Assembly: GCA_002104935.1 (NCBI GenBank)
Contig: MCGT01000003.1
Coordinates: 682,001 to 746,000, forward strand
Reading direction: 5' to 3'
Length of the DNA stretch: 64,000 nucleotides
Source of the DNA: Hesseltinella vesiculosa
Taxonomy: Eukaryota; Mucoromycota; Mucoromycetes; Mucorales; Cunninghamellaceae
Shown one piece after another: positions 44,409-55,284 of the stretch (its first letter is position 1; every line of letters starts with the position of its first letter). The notes beneath the pieces are model-generated. The model did no database searches and was not told where the DNA came from. It worked only from the letters and a program-made list of their open reading frames with translations. A program made the translations under genes and the position numbers.

Positions 44409-46789
44409 TCACTTTTTCGCTGCTTCGAGTAACTGGAACCATTCTTCCAGATTCCTATCGGCTATGGTATAATCTGATGCTAATTTTCCAGAGAGGATGT
44501 CATCTCTAGCATTGTTAGGAGTGATCAGCATCGCATCCCCCTGTCATCTCTCTCTCTCTCTCTCTCTCAGCAAACATACCTTTCCTTGATGAGCGTCTCC
44601 ACTTTTTCGGTTGTTGAGTGGATAGCTTCCATCACTTCCATTTTTGTGGCTAGGAACTTGGATTGCTTTTCAACATGTTCGTCCCATGTTTTGTGCACCA
44701 TATCTAGGCAAGGCGTAAAAAAAAAAAATGTACGACAATGTCAATCACGCTAGAATTCGAGCCATTTCTGTCTCAGTACTTACGTGTCATTGTCGACACC
44801 ACGTTTGCTAAGTCGTCCACAGAATCACTACCTTCGGCAGTCGCTGAGACATGGAAACCTTTTTCTTGTAACTCTTCGCTCCATGATAGCACTTTATCGA
44901 CGAGCAAACAAAGGGCTGGTCAGCGACACTTCTCAGAAGCGCCTGTCACGTTACCTAAAGCAGCAATTTCTGGTCCAATCGTATCATCTGGGATCTTCTT
45001 GCCTAAAAGGTGGCCTGAAAAGTGGCAAGGAAAAAAGTAGTATGGTTAATCCTTCGATCCATGCAGGCGTAGACACAAAACAAAGGCTGGGGGCACTTGC
45101 GCCGTTTCAATAGGTAAAGGGCTTGCTTGTAGATGTAATCTTGAGACTACAAGATAATAAGCGAAGACGTGAGGACGGACATAGAGAAGGGGCAGCAGTA
45201 CCTTTCCGTCACTGGAAGAGAAGAGCTGGGATAGTTGGTTGGTCAGGTGCGTAGTTGGCTTCTTCTGGCTGTGGAATAGGAAGAAAAGGCAGGAGTGAGT
45301 GTCTAATTTCTGTACTAATATTCAAAATCATTTTACATTGGATCCATGGGCTCTTCGTTAAAGAGTTGGTATATGTGATTGGAAGCTTTCTCCTTCAGGC
45401 GGTCAATCTCGGCACCGACCTTGGCAGCCTAAAACCAAGGTGAGAGCAAATGTGTTAGCCCGGAGCAGCCGCAGATTTTTTCTTTTCTACCTGCCATTTC
45501 TCTATCCCTTTGCAGTTTTAATTTGTATTTGTCTGAAGCAACCTTGACTGCATTGATTTTAGCTTGTATTTCAGCCTAGGAAAGATCAGACAGTGAGGAG
45601 GTGAGTAGGCGACCGTAATAAAAGAGAGACCCGTACAAATCTACGCATGACTTCTGGGATGTGTTGATCGTTGCCCAGAGAAAGCGGGTTGCCGTTGGGC
45701 TGGAAGTTGTTGATTTTCTGAGTGGTTGTTTCAACATAGTTTTCTGTGGCCAAGGTGGCAGCCTTTGTCCCGATGCTGTCTGTGTATGCCTTGATGTAAT
45801 CACTATTCCGAGAAAAAAAAAAGAAAGCGTCAGAGGGCTCTGGTGGAACATTGGGTGCTCTTACATGTGTGCATCCTGGGACGCTTTATCTTGGTAAAGC
45901 TGGCGGATGCGTGTTTCCAGCTGGTGCTCCAAGTGGAGGGTGCGCTTTTCGCCTTGGTTAAGCTGTTCTTCCAGCAGCAAGATGGCCTCAAAGCGTCTCG
46001 CTTGATCGGCCTTGATCCTGTCGGAGCAGTCTTTGTAGAGCTTGTTCTTGTTATTTGAGGTAGAAGGCGAGGGAGAAGGAGAGCGAGCAGGCGGTGGTGT
46101 TGAGGGCGGCGCGTTTTCTTTGTCTTTGGTTGCACCCGCGGTTAATGTCTCAGGACCTAAGTCCAGCCGAACCAGCCTGTCGATTTCTTGCAGTAGCAGC
46201 GCGTCGGCAGACGAAAGGAACTCTTGGTTGGACTGGCGCTTCAAGAGCAATTCGATGGCGTTTGCAAAGCCGCGGTAGGCTAACCGGTCCTTGGAGGTGA
46301 CAGGATCGTTAGTCATGTCCAGCTGCTTGGCCCAGAGGCGCTCCATCTTGTGGCAGATCAGGGCAATGGAATCCATCAGCTGTTCGGACAGTTCATGCTG
46401 GTGGGAAGACGCGCTGGATGGCAGGTCATTGATGGCGGATGCTAGAGATGTGGTGGAGGATGCCGATGGGCTGGGAGTGATGGCCATCAGTTTGGCAGGC
46501 GGTTGGTGTATGGCGATCCGTTCAAGCAGTTCCACGTATGCTTGGACAGTGTCGCTGGTGTCATTGCGTTCTTCTTGGTTCTGCCGGATATTCTGGAGCG
46601 TCTGCTGGCCCTGTTTTATTTTTTGTTTCACTCGTTCAATCTCGGATTCTTGATCACAAAAAAACACAGCGCTGAGCACTTGCGTTCATTTATTTACGTA
46701 CAGACGATCTTACCGGTGGTGTAGATTTTGTCAATCAGCTCTTTGTTCTTGGTAGACCAATGCGTATAATGAGCACGCGAATCCGTCAT
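44409..46789 (-). CDS. Coiled-coil protein of unknown function, 11 exons
   Basis: Eleven exons (46789-46714, 46648-45865, 45802-45637, 45575-45495, 45428-45337, 45268-45202, 45146-45101, 45014-44955, 44891-44784, 44703-44580, 44505-44409) close exactly to 566 aa. The protein is mostly alpha-helical with coiled coils at about residues 10-60, 210-290 and 480-560. A Ser/Pro linker (near residue 205) separates the halves. No enzyme motif is visible. The overall layout, with multiple short coiled coils and a conserved acidic C-terminus (LEEWFQLLEAAKK), resembles microtubule or kinetochore scaffolds such as augmin (HAUS) subunits, but I cannot assign it. The intron at 45015-45100 is GC-AG and the one at 45429-45494 most likely is too. 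A (CT)n microsatellite lies in the last intron. Confidence 0.75.
44547..44568. repeat. (TC)11 microsatellite
   Basis: A perfect TC repeat inside the last intron (44506-44579) of the coiled-coil gene. It could act as an intron polypurine tract on the coding strand. Confidence 0.95.
45015..45100 (-). other. GC-AG intron in the coiled-coil gene
   Basis: Donor CGGC|GCAAGT, acceptor TTTCAG, phase 1. The downstream exon is open in one frame only and requires a phase-1 donor; the overlapping GT (AA|GTGCCC) leads to an early stop. Confidence 0.8.
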
Positions 46790-46883
46790 GACATTTACGA
46801 AAAAAGGACAAAGAGAATAGCCGAGAAAGAAAGCTCCGCAGACACTTTTAACTTTTTTTTTTTTAATTCAAAAGAGGACCCCG

Positions 46884-48354
46884 TTACTTGCGCCAATTCT
46901 TCCAGGTTTCCAAAGTAGCGTCGTCTACATAGTCATAGCGCCACAAAAAACCATCTTCACCACCACAAAGGATTTGCTTGCAGTCACGAGAAAAGGCGCA
47001 ACAGCGAATCGTCTTGGTGGATCGGCGGTGACTCAGTTCTGCCAGTTGCTTGCCGGTGTTCAAGTTGTAAATGTAGACACGACCATGGGACGACCCAACG
47101 CAAAAGTAACCTTCATCCAGTGACACATCGAATCGGCTATAGCATTCCCCTGTTTTTATCCTGAAAGACCGAATGCTTTCGTCAGAGTCCATGTCCCAGT
47201 ATTCCATGCGACCGTTGATCGACTTGCTGAGCACCTTGCCCTGAGCAAACCGAATGCAATCTGGGAAAAAAAATAGAGAGAGTTCCCAGTGTCAGTGTCA
47301 TGTGATGCTGGTCCGTCCTTCTTTCTGTACCGATAGGGTTGTCGCCGTGCATCTTCTTAAGAAGCTTAGAGTTGCTCTTGTCGATCACCAGAGGTTCATG
47401 TTCACCGTCAGCGTTTAGACAGGCATCCATGGCTTCAGGCAAGACCCACTCACGGAACTCACCCTTGGAAGAGCCGCTAATAAACCGCTTACCATCGGGA
47501 TGGAAGCACTGGAGGAAAAGATAGAGGACGTGAGTGGCAACAATGCTACGTGATTGATAGTTAAAAAAAAAAGGCTTACGATCACATTGCAGTCGACTTG
47601 GAAGACGACCAAACAACGTTCGTTGGGCACATCCCATAAACACACAGTCCCATCCTTGCTGACGGAGACGATATGCTTGTCATTGTGAGGGTGGGCATGG
47701 ATATCAATGATACGTTCTAAACAAGAGAGGGTGAGTCATATCCCATGCTGTTTGTATCCACTTACTGCTGTGGCCCTTGAGAACGGATACTTCTTTGGAC
47801 TTGGCAATGCTCAAGATATGGATGTTGGTATCTTCACCAGCGACAGCAATCAAGGCGTCTTCTTCACGGTACAACCAACAGAAAGTTGACAGGCCACGTG
47901 AGTCTGAGCTTTCGTTTTCCTTCAAGTTGCTAGCCAAGTTGAAGTTGGACATGATATCCAAGTGATCACCGCAATGCTCATTATCATAGACATTCAACTA
48001 GACAATAAAAAAAAGAGTGAGATTGATCCTGGTGACGTTGATGAGCACTACCTGAGGGCCGCCGATGGTAGCCAGGACATTGCTGGTATCAGTGTATTCA
48101 CGTTGGACAGATCCATGCTTGTCAAAGGTTTTGTGGACATCAATACCCACAGGTGCATCAAAGTTCTTGCTGTTGAAGAAGAAGCCAAGCTGATTGACAT
48201 CTTGGCCATGGTTTTCCTTGATGATTCGACGCAACCGCATGTTGGCAAAGATCTTGCGTTGTTCCTCGACTCGGTCAATGGATTCTGTTTGCTGCTTTTT
48301 GGATGACGAGCTCTCATCCATCACAGACAGTCGTCGTTTCAGAGTGGTGGCCAT
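46884..48354 (-). CDS. WD40 protein resembling EED (Polycomb PRC2) or LRWD1
   Basis: Five exons (48354-48052, 47997-47766, 47716-47580, 47508-47331, 47260-46884) give 408 aa, forming a WD40 propeller. The order of motifs follows EED: KENHGQ near the first blade, VLATIGG and LNVYD, a CWLY...LIAVAGEDTNIHILSI blade, HPHNDKHIVSVSKDGTVCLWD, DCIRF...VLSKSINGRMEYWD, and a closing blade RCCAFSRD...GGEDGFLWRYD. EED binds trimethyl-lysine and activates the H3K27 methyltransferase complex; LRWD1 has a related propeller and binds heterochromatin. The DCIRF-x-LSKS block favours EED. The N-terminus is basic and Ser-rich and probably nuclear. Whether the aromatic cage is present cannot be judged without a structural alignment. 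Confidence 0.7.
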
Positions 48355-48580
48355 GAAGAGTGAGACAAAGAGAGAGAGAAAAAAAAAAGTGGGCAGGAAA
48401 GAGAAGTAGAAAAAAAGCCAGACGGGCAACGCCTTTTTTTTTTTTCGCTTTCGGAAGCGCGTTTTCCGCCGTCACATTGATCAATGAGCCAATCACAGGC
48501 AACCGCTTGTAGGCAAGGAGTGATTATGCTTTGGCTATTTATTGCGTACGAAAGGGACATTATACAAAAGAAGAGAGTGA

Positions 48581-51500
48581 TTAAAAGTGGACGGAAGTCA
48601 GAGGAGGCGGTGCAGTGAGTAATTCCAAGGTGATGTCCTCGATGGACGAATTGATAGGGTCTTGTAAATCTTCTTGCAGCATGCGGTCGCCAAAAACAGA
48701 GAGGAGATGCTCCTTGACTTGGGCTCGCGTCGTTGCATCTAGGTCAGCATGGGACAGGTACGCACGGATTTCCAGCTGTACAGCATCCAAAAAGGAGGTG
48801 GACGAATTGCCAGGCGTGCGTTGGCGGCGTGAGGAGGAGGACGAGACGGATGGGGGAGGAGGGAGATGATGCGATGGCGTGACAGAGGCCGAGACAGAGG
48901 GTTGGCGCTGGTGCTGTCGGTAAACGGTAGTGCGATCGGGTATCTTGAGACCGACATGGCCATGCACAGCCATGCTACGGCCTTCGAGATCATCGTCGTT
49001 GGGATAGCCGGCATGCTGGTCTTCTTCAATGGCAAGGTCGAGGCTCAGGATGGATTTTTGTGACAGGGTCGAGTGAGGGCGAGCATGGATGGCATCCTTG
49101 GCAAAGGCGGCCGAAGACGGAGCGGTGGAAGAGGGTGACGGCTGAGACACGTCCTGCGTGGGAGGGTGGGAGGTGTAAGGGTCGGTGAAGACACTGCTGG
49201 GCGACGATGGGGTGTTGGCATTGGCATTGCTGCTGTGATTGCTGGGGGCAGCAGTGCTGCCATCGACCGTCATGGGTATAAACATGCCAGGATCATAGTA
49301 GGGATAGGTAGATGGTGAAGGTTGGCGCCGGTGGTATTGGCGATACGTGGACGTGCGGTGCGCAGACAGGCCGTCATCAAAGGGGTCGTCGAAACCAGAG
49401 ATGGGGTCAGAAAACGGGTTGGGTGAGGGCATGGGTGACGATGTGGAGCGGGTATGGCCGCCGACGGCACGTCGTTCCAGCGAGTTGGTTTCGAGCATAG
49501 GGCGGTAGCTGCTGGTAGCGGTGAGACCACGCAGACTGGTGTAGCCATCTCGGATCTGAGCCAAGGGTGGCGGCGATGGTGCTGACGAGCCGTCTGGATG
49601 GCCAAAGTGGTGTCGATGGACAAAGGGATTGCTGCTGCGTGGACTGCTATGATTACTTGCGTCGGTGTGGTTGGTCTTGACAGTCAACATGGCCAGCGGG
49701 TCATCCATGACGGCGTTTGCGTGCTGGTGCGTGGCAAAGGCGGTGAAGCCAGTAAACTTGGCGTCCAGCACAGCAGCTTCTTCCCGCGCACGGTCATAGG
49801 CACGCTGGGCTTCCAGCCGCTCATAGTCAACGAGCAACATGCGAGGGATGGTGATGACGGGTGGGGGCGACGGCGACGGCGACGGCGAAGCGTTGCCGCC
49901 GGTATCATTAGGAACGACGGCAGAGTCCGATTTGATTTCGTGAGTAGTGGTGGAGGTGGTGATGGTGGGTAGGGATTGAAGTTCGACGGGTGACTTGCCT
50001 TCATCGATTGGGCTGTCATCCCGCTGCTGCTGTTCATAGTCACGATCGATACAGCCATGGTAGCGCGCAACCCAGGTCAGGCCCGAGCCTGTAGGCCAGA
50101 CATCGTACCAGCGGTCGGCGCGGTCGCTTGTCCATAGGGCAGCCAGCGGGAACCAGATGACAAACAGCGGCACGCCGAGCGTGCAGTAGATGAAGAACCA
50201 GAGCACATATTTGAATTGACGACGAAGCAAGAAATAAAGGACCTGCAGCACAAACAGGCCAGTGAAGCTCCAGCTGATGATGTAGTAAGCCAGCCCACGT
50301 TTTAAAAAGCAACGGACAAACACGCCATAGAGATACACCATGATAGGTAAGCTGAGGATCATGTCGGCAATCTTGGTGACAGACAGGAACCAAGGTGCAA
50401 AGCCGAGCTGGCCGGAAACGCGGATCATTTCGAGCTGGTTGTGGAAGCTGGCGCGGATGGTGCGCATCTGGAGCGCTTGCAGGGCCCAGAAGCGGGTGGG
50501 GATGGTGGCATAGCCGACGGCTTCAGGTTCGAAGCCGAGGTGGTGACGAGGGAACGACCGCAGCAGGACTGTGCCAAAGTACTGATCTTCACCGAGAAGC
50601 AAAACGTTTTTCATATGCATGGTATCGGGCTCGGGCATGGCGAAGCCACGGAGAACGGTGGGATGGATACAGTAGGGTCGGATACGGAGGTTGGCTGAGA
50701 AGGACAGGTGGGAGACCATGGATGCCGAAGGCGACCGGGCGACGGACGAGATGGAGGAAGTGAGCGAGGGCGAGGACGAATGGCGAGGCAAGGTGGCAAA
50801 AGGATCATGGGGGTCGTGCAGGGTTGGCTGTATTTCATCGCTGACTTTGGTCTTTGGACGTCGCTGTTGGTTGTGGCCCGGTGGTTGCGTGGCGGCGGTG
50901 GCGACAATGGTGGGTGGTGGGGTGCCGTTGGGGTAGTTAGCCAAGAGCTGGGTATAGGGCTCGTCTTCCCACCAGAGTTTGTACATGACCAGGTTGCCGT
51001 TGATGGTCAGGACGTTGCCGAGAAAAGCTTCGTAGGCAAGCCCGGTGAAAAAGGCGGCGTAGACTGGGAAGATCTGCAAGATGGTAAAGATGTTTTGCTC
51101 GGGGTTGGCCGGGCGGACATGGCCACTGATGGCGAGCAGACGCCGATCGGCTTCAAGACGGCCGACCATCTTGACCATGACGTCACTTTGGACCTGAGTG
51201 TCGGCATCGGTGACAAGCATGTATTTGAATTTGCGAGGGTCAAGGCCGAGGACGTGGTAACACTGGTTGAACAGCTCGTATTCCAAGGGGGACATGCGGC
51301 TCTGGGCAAGGTGCATGCACCGTTCCAAGAAACTAAGGATGATCAAAAGGGAGTCTCGTTTTCCGCGGTTGCCCGGAGCGCGGTTGTCGACCAGCTTGTC
51401 TCGTTTTTTCTTGGGTGACGCAGCCTGGGGAGGTTGATGGCGCTGCTGTTGCTCCAACGGACCACCGACTTTGACAATGACCAAAAACGGCACCCGGTTG

Positions 51501-53304
51501 CGGCCCGATTCGTAAAAGCCTGCATAGACCTTTGCAAAATTGACTTTGCGTCGGTGCTGGCCCAGGGATTGGTAAGCATGGGGTTGGCTGGCTTCTTCCC
51601 GCGTGGAGTAACCGAGCGCGTCGAGGACGGACAGGTGGGTGGGTTTGTTTTCGGTGGCGCTTTGGACGACGCCGTCGCAGACAAAGACAAGGAGTTTATG
51701 GCTGTCGTCATAATTGTTGCGGGCGAGAGAGTTGAGCGTGCTTCGGATGGTGTCGGTGGTTTCGGCATAGCAGGGGATCAGCATCAAGGTGTGTGGGGTG
51801 TGTTGGGCTGAGAGCATGCCAGCTGACAGGTGGCCAATGGAGGGTGTTGCGGTGGGTGTGGAAGAGGGTGAGATGACAGCGGTGGTGGCCATATCGGCGG
51901 CATGGGAGATGATGCGGACGCTGCTACTGTCGGCGTTCTCTTGTAGATGGCCCGGTTTGAGCGAGACCAAGGAGGCGGTGGAGATGGACATGGGGTGGAA
52001 TACTTTTGTAGGTGAGAGGTCGTTGGATTTGAAGAGACGGCGCTGGACCCATTTGATGCGAGAGAGGTTGGCCAGGTTCATTTTAATGAAAAAATAAAGC
52101 AGACCACAGCCCATGGTGGCCCACAAGGCGGGGTTGACCTTGAGGCAGCCTTCCTCGATGCCATTGGCAGTGATGCCGGCATAAAACATGTCCTTGAGGC
52201 ATTGGCGATAGATGCCAGCATTGCTGATGTTGTTGTTGTCAAAGTAGGTGGTGATGTCTGTGCCCAGGTTGAGGTAGAGCATGGTGGTGATGTCGAGGGG
52301 CAGAAACATACGGTCGACAGCAAAGGCGCGCGAGTGAACGTTGGTGGTGACCAGTACCATGTTGGTGGCATATTCGAGGTAGTTGGTGACATCCAAGACG
52401 AGATTATCGAGCACGACAAACCCTTTGCCTTGGGCTGATGGGGTAGATAAGCTGGAGCAATTGTTGAGAATGTAATCTATGCCAAAGACGAGGTCTAAAA
52501 AAAAGGAGAGAAACGGTCAATACAGGAAGAGAGCAAGGGGCAGGCGACTTACTTCCTTTGTAACCCATGGCATTGGCAAGGCTGAGGTTGGCTTCCGAGT
52601 AAAAACAGGGAGCTCCGGTGGTGTTGAGTTGATTAGGAAGAGGACAAGAAACGAGGTTGCCGTTTTGATCGACTTGCAAGCCAGGGTCGGTGGTCATGCG
52701 ATAGGCGAGCCAGGCGTCAGCTTGAGAGGTATAATTCTGAGCACCAATGCAATCTTGGTACTGAGGATTGGAATAAGGGGCGTTTTGGTCATTGGCAGAG
52801 TTACGTTTGAGATTCATATAGGCAGGAAACATGGGCGAGACATCCATGCCGACATAGGGTCGAACGGCCATGGCAATGTCATTGTCGTCATTATACCAAT
52901 CAATCACTCGTCCATTGACGGTGGAAAAGGTGCTTTTGTTTCGATAGACTGTCCCAGCCCACATATGGTGTTCATGGTCGCAAAAGAATGTGGAGAGGTA
53001 TTCGAGCCAGACGCAAAACAGGCCGGCAATGACAACAAAGAGGATGGTGGTGGTGAATTTTTCACGCCAAGCTTGTCGAGATGCTAATTAAAAAAAAAAA
53101 AAGAAGGAATATGGTCCAAGTGTTAGAATAGAGGAAAAAATGGAGGAGGGGGGCTGATTGTTCTTTACTGGACGAGGTCAGATGAAAAGCATATCGTAAT
53201 AAAACATTGGGGATAAAAAATGTGCACAGTGCCGACAGTACAACCCATACCAATCTCCTACCAGAAGGTACATGTAGACGGGAGTGGTGATGGTTTTTTT
53301 TCAT
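48581..53304 (-). CDS. Chitin synthase-like protein (division 2, class IV-type), QRRRW motif lost
   Basis: Three exons (53304-53169, 53083-52553, 52494-48581) give 1526 aa. N-terminal membrane helices (RRLVWVVLSALCTFFIPN; TTILFVVIAGLFCVW) with RQAWREK are typical of class IV. The family-2 glycosyltransferase core is recognisable: LIPCYAETTDTIRSTL, NYDDSHKLLVFVCDG, FLVIVKVG...NRGKRDS, VTDADTQV (about residue 653) and LLGEDQYFGTVLLRSFP (about 851). At the place of QRRRW the sequence reads LQMRT, and the FLPGC block is replaced by INGNLVMYKLW. Four C-terminal membrane helices (about 930-1010) are followed by a 500-aa Ser/Pro/His-rich tail. Normal enzymes make wall chitin at the plasma membrane; this one may be a regulatory paralogue or a divergent synthase. 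Confidence 0.85.
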
Positions 53305-53921
53305 TTAATAACCGATCATACAACACATAGACTTTAGAATGATAAAAAAAGGGTGGAAAAGAGAGAAAACAAGGAAAACCAGAAAAAAAAATGACGGACC
53401 ATTTTTGTGCTTGTGCGACGAAAAATCAGCCATCCTTTCTCACCTATCCTCAGCACTGAAAGCGAGGTCATGTGACTTGACCCTTACAGGCATTGCATGT
53501 ACCAAGAAAATCATGTTAAAAACGATGTGGAGGTTTTTTTTTATTCTAAAAAAAAGAGACAGAAAGAGAGAGAATTGATAATAATAATAATGCTACAAGA
53601 GAGAGGGGGTATGATATGATTTTTTTTTTTTTTTTTTTTGCAGTGAGAAAAAAAAAAGGCATGAACACAGTCATAAGGGCTTTTTTGTCGAGAGAAAATC
53701 ATTGAAGGGGATAGGGGAGGAGGGAAAGGAATGGGAGAGGAAAAAAAGAGATATTTCTTGTTGTTGGCCAGGTTGACCGTGGCAAGGAAAATAGAATAAA
53801 TATAATAATAAGAGTCATAAGAGAAGAGATAAAAGTACATGACGTGAGAGGGGGGCGAAATAAATAAAAAAAAGGGAGAGGCAAGGGGATGAGAAGGGGA
53901 AGAGTTGGAAATGGACCGATT
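53305..53921. other. Spacer between cyclin 3' end and chitin synthase-like promoter
   Basis: It contains (AAT)n at 53577-53590, T22 near 53618-53639, and many short A/T runs. No gene is seen. Confidence 0.4.
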
Positions 53922-55284
53922 TTAATGAGGATGACGTTGTTTCCAAGAGCGAGCGGGTTGATTGACAAAGCAATAACCTTCAAATTTTCGTTTCTTTGGC
54001 GAATGAGGTTTGCCTAGCTGGGATCGAATGGGTGAGATTTGAGTGGGGGTCTGTAATGGTGAGGAGTGGCTAGAACTTGGGAGAGACAGGGTCAAGACGG
54101 GAAGAGGAGTGGATAGGGGCGAGGCAGGAGAGTCGACCAATGAGTACTTGCGTTTTCGGTGTCCAGCAGCGGCAACGGCAGCAGCAACGTTGGGTTGAGA
54201 ATAGGACAGAAGAGAAGGAGGCATGGGTAGAGGAGGAGGGAGAGAAGGAGGCGGATGATGATAGTGAGAGGTGAGCGGTGGAGAGACGATGGAGGAGGTG
54301 GAGGAGGATGAAGAGCACGGTGGCGGGGTGGACGGGAGCAGCATTGGAGGCGACGACAGAGGTGAGGGAAGGTCATAGGCCATGTACAATGGAGGAGTTT
54401 GCTGGGTCTTGGCCTCGACGTGCAGATGAAGGAGCTGGTGCCATTGTTCAAAAGTGGATTGGGAGATGAAAAGTCGGTAGTCGATGAGTTCCAGAAATAT
54501 GCGTTCGGCAGCATTGATTTCGGCAATGGGAAGGCCAGCGATCTTGGCCCAGGCAGAGTTGCGATAAGTTTTGTCTTGGACAAATTTGGAGGCAATGACT
54601 AAGCTGGCTAGGAACATGCGTCGACCACAGCTGATGTAGGCATATTCCCATTGATCTTGACCGATAGGTTGGCGTTTTCGAGTGTTGTCATGCCATGATG
54701 GCTGGTGGTGGCCAAGGTGAGCCATGATGGCTGGTTGAGACCGAAATAAATAGAATAAGGCAGTTTGTAAGGTCGAGTAGGTGGTTCTGGATCGTTTCAG
54801 GACTTCTTGAATAAATGTGCGAAGGGGGACGACCGCCGGTGTCGTCGATGCATTGGTTGAAGTGGACTGACCGCCATACCACATTGTTTCGATCACTAGA
54901 GCATTGGTATCTAAACAGATTGACAAAAAAGGAGAACAAGGGGGAGCAGCAGTGAGTTGGCCATCCTACCCCCCTATTTCACCATTCACCCCTACTTTCC
55001 CCCATTTTTTTTCCAGGTGACTTACCGACAAGGGCTTCAACATAAGCCAATCGATTGTTCAAGCTGTTGCCTTTTGAATGAGAACTTCTTCTTCCTGCAT
55101 AAGGTAGACTTCGATGGTTGGAAAGCATGGATTTGAGGGCGGCCATTTCTGGCTCCAGCGTCGAGTCACAGCGTACATGCGATAATGTTTGTGTCACTGG
55201 CGTTAATGGCGTCAGTGGCGTATGCGAATGATTGGTATAATATGAATGGCCATAGTATTGTGTTGGGACAAACGACGTCATCAA
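53922..55284 (-). CDS. PCL/Pho80-type cyclin
   Basis: Exons 55284-55026 and 54910-53922 give 415 aa. The cyclin box covers about residues 105-240: RTFIQEVLKRSRTTYSTLQTALFYL, RRMFLASLVIASKFVQDKTYRN, AWAKIAGLPIAEINAAERIFL and ELIDYRLFISQSTFEQW. This pattern (KF-x2-D, W-x2-I-x-GL, E-x2-FL) is that of fungal Pho80/Pcl and Clg1-like cyclins, partners of Pho85-type kinases in nutrient and cell-cycle signalling. The N-terminus (MMTSFVPTQYYG) is Tyr/His/Thr-rich and the C-terminal half is Pro/Ser-rich low complexity, ending in a basic stretch (KKRKFEGY). A long purine/pyrimidine-biased leader lies upstream. Confidence 0.85.
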
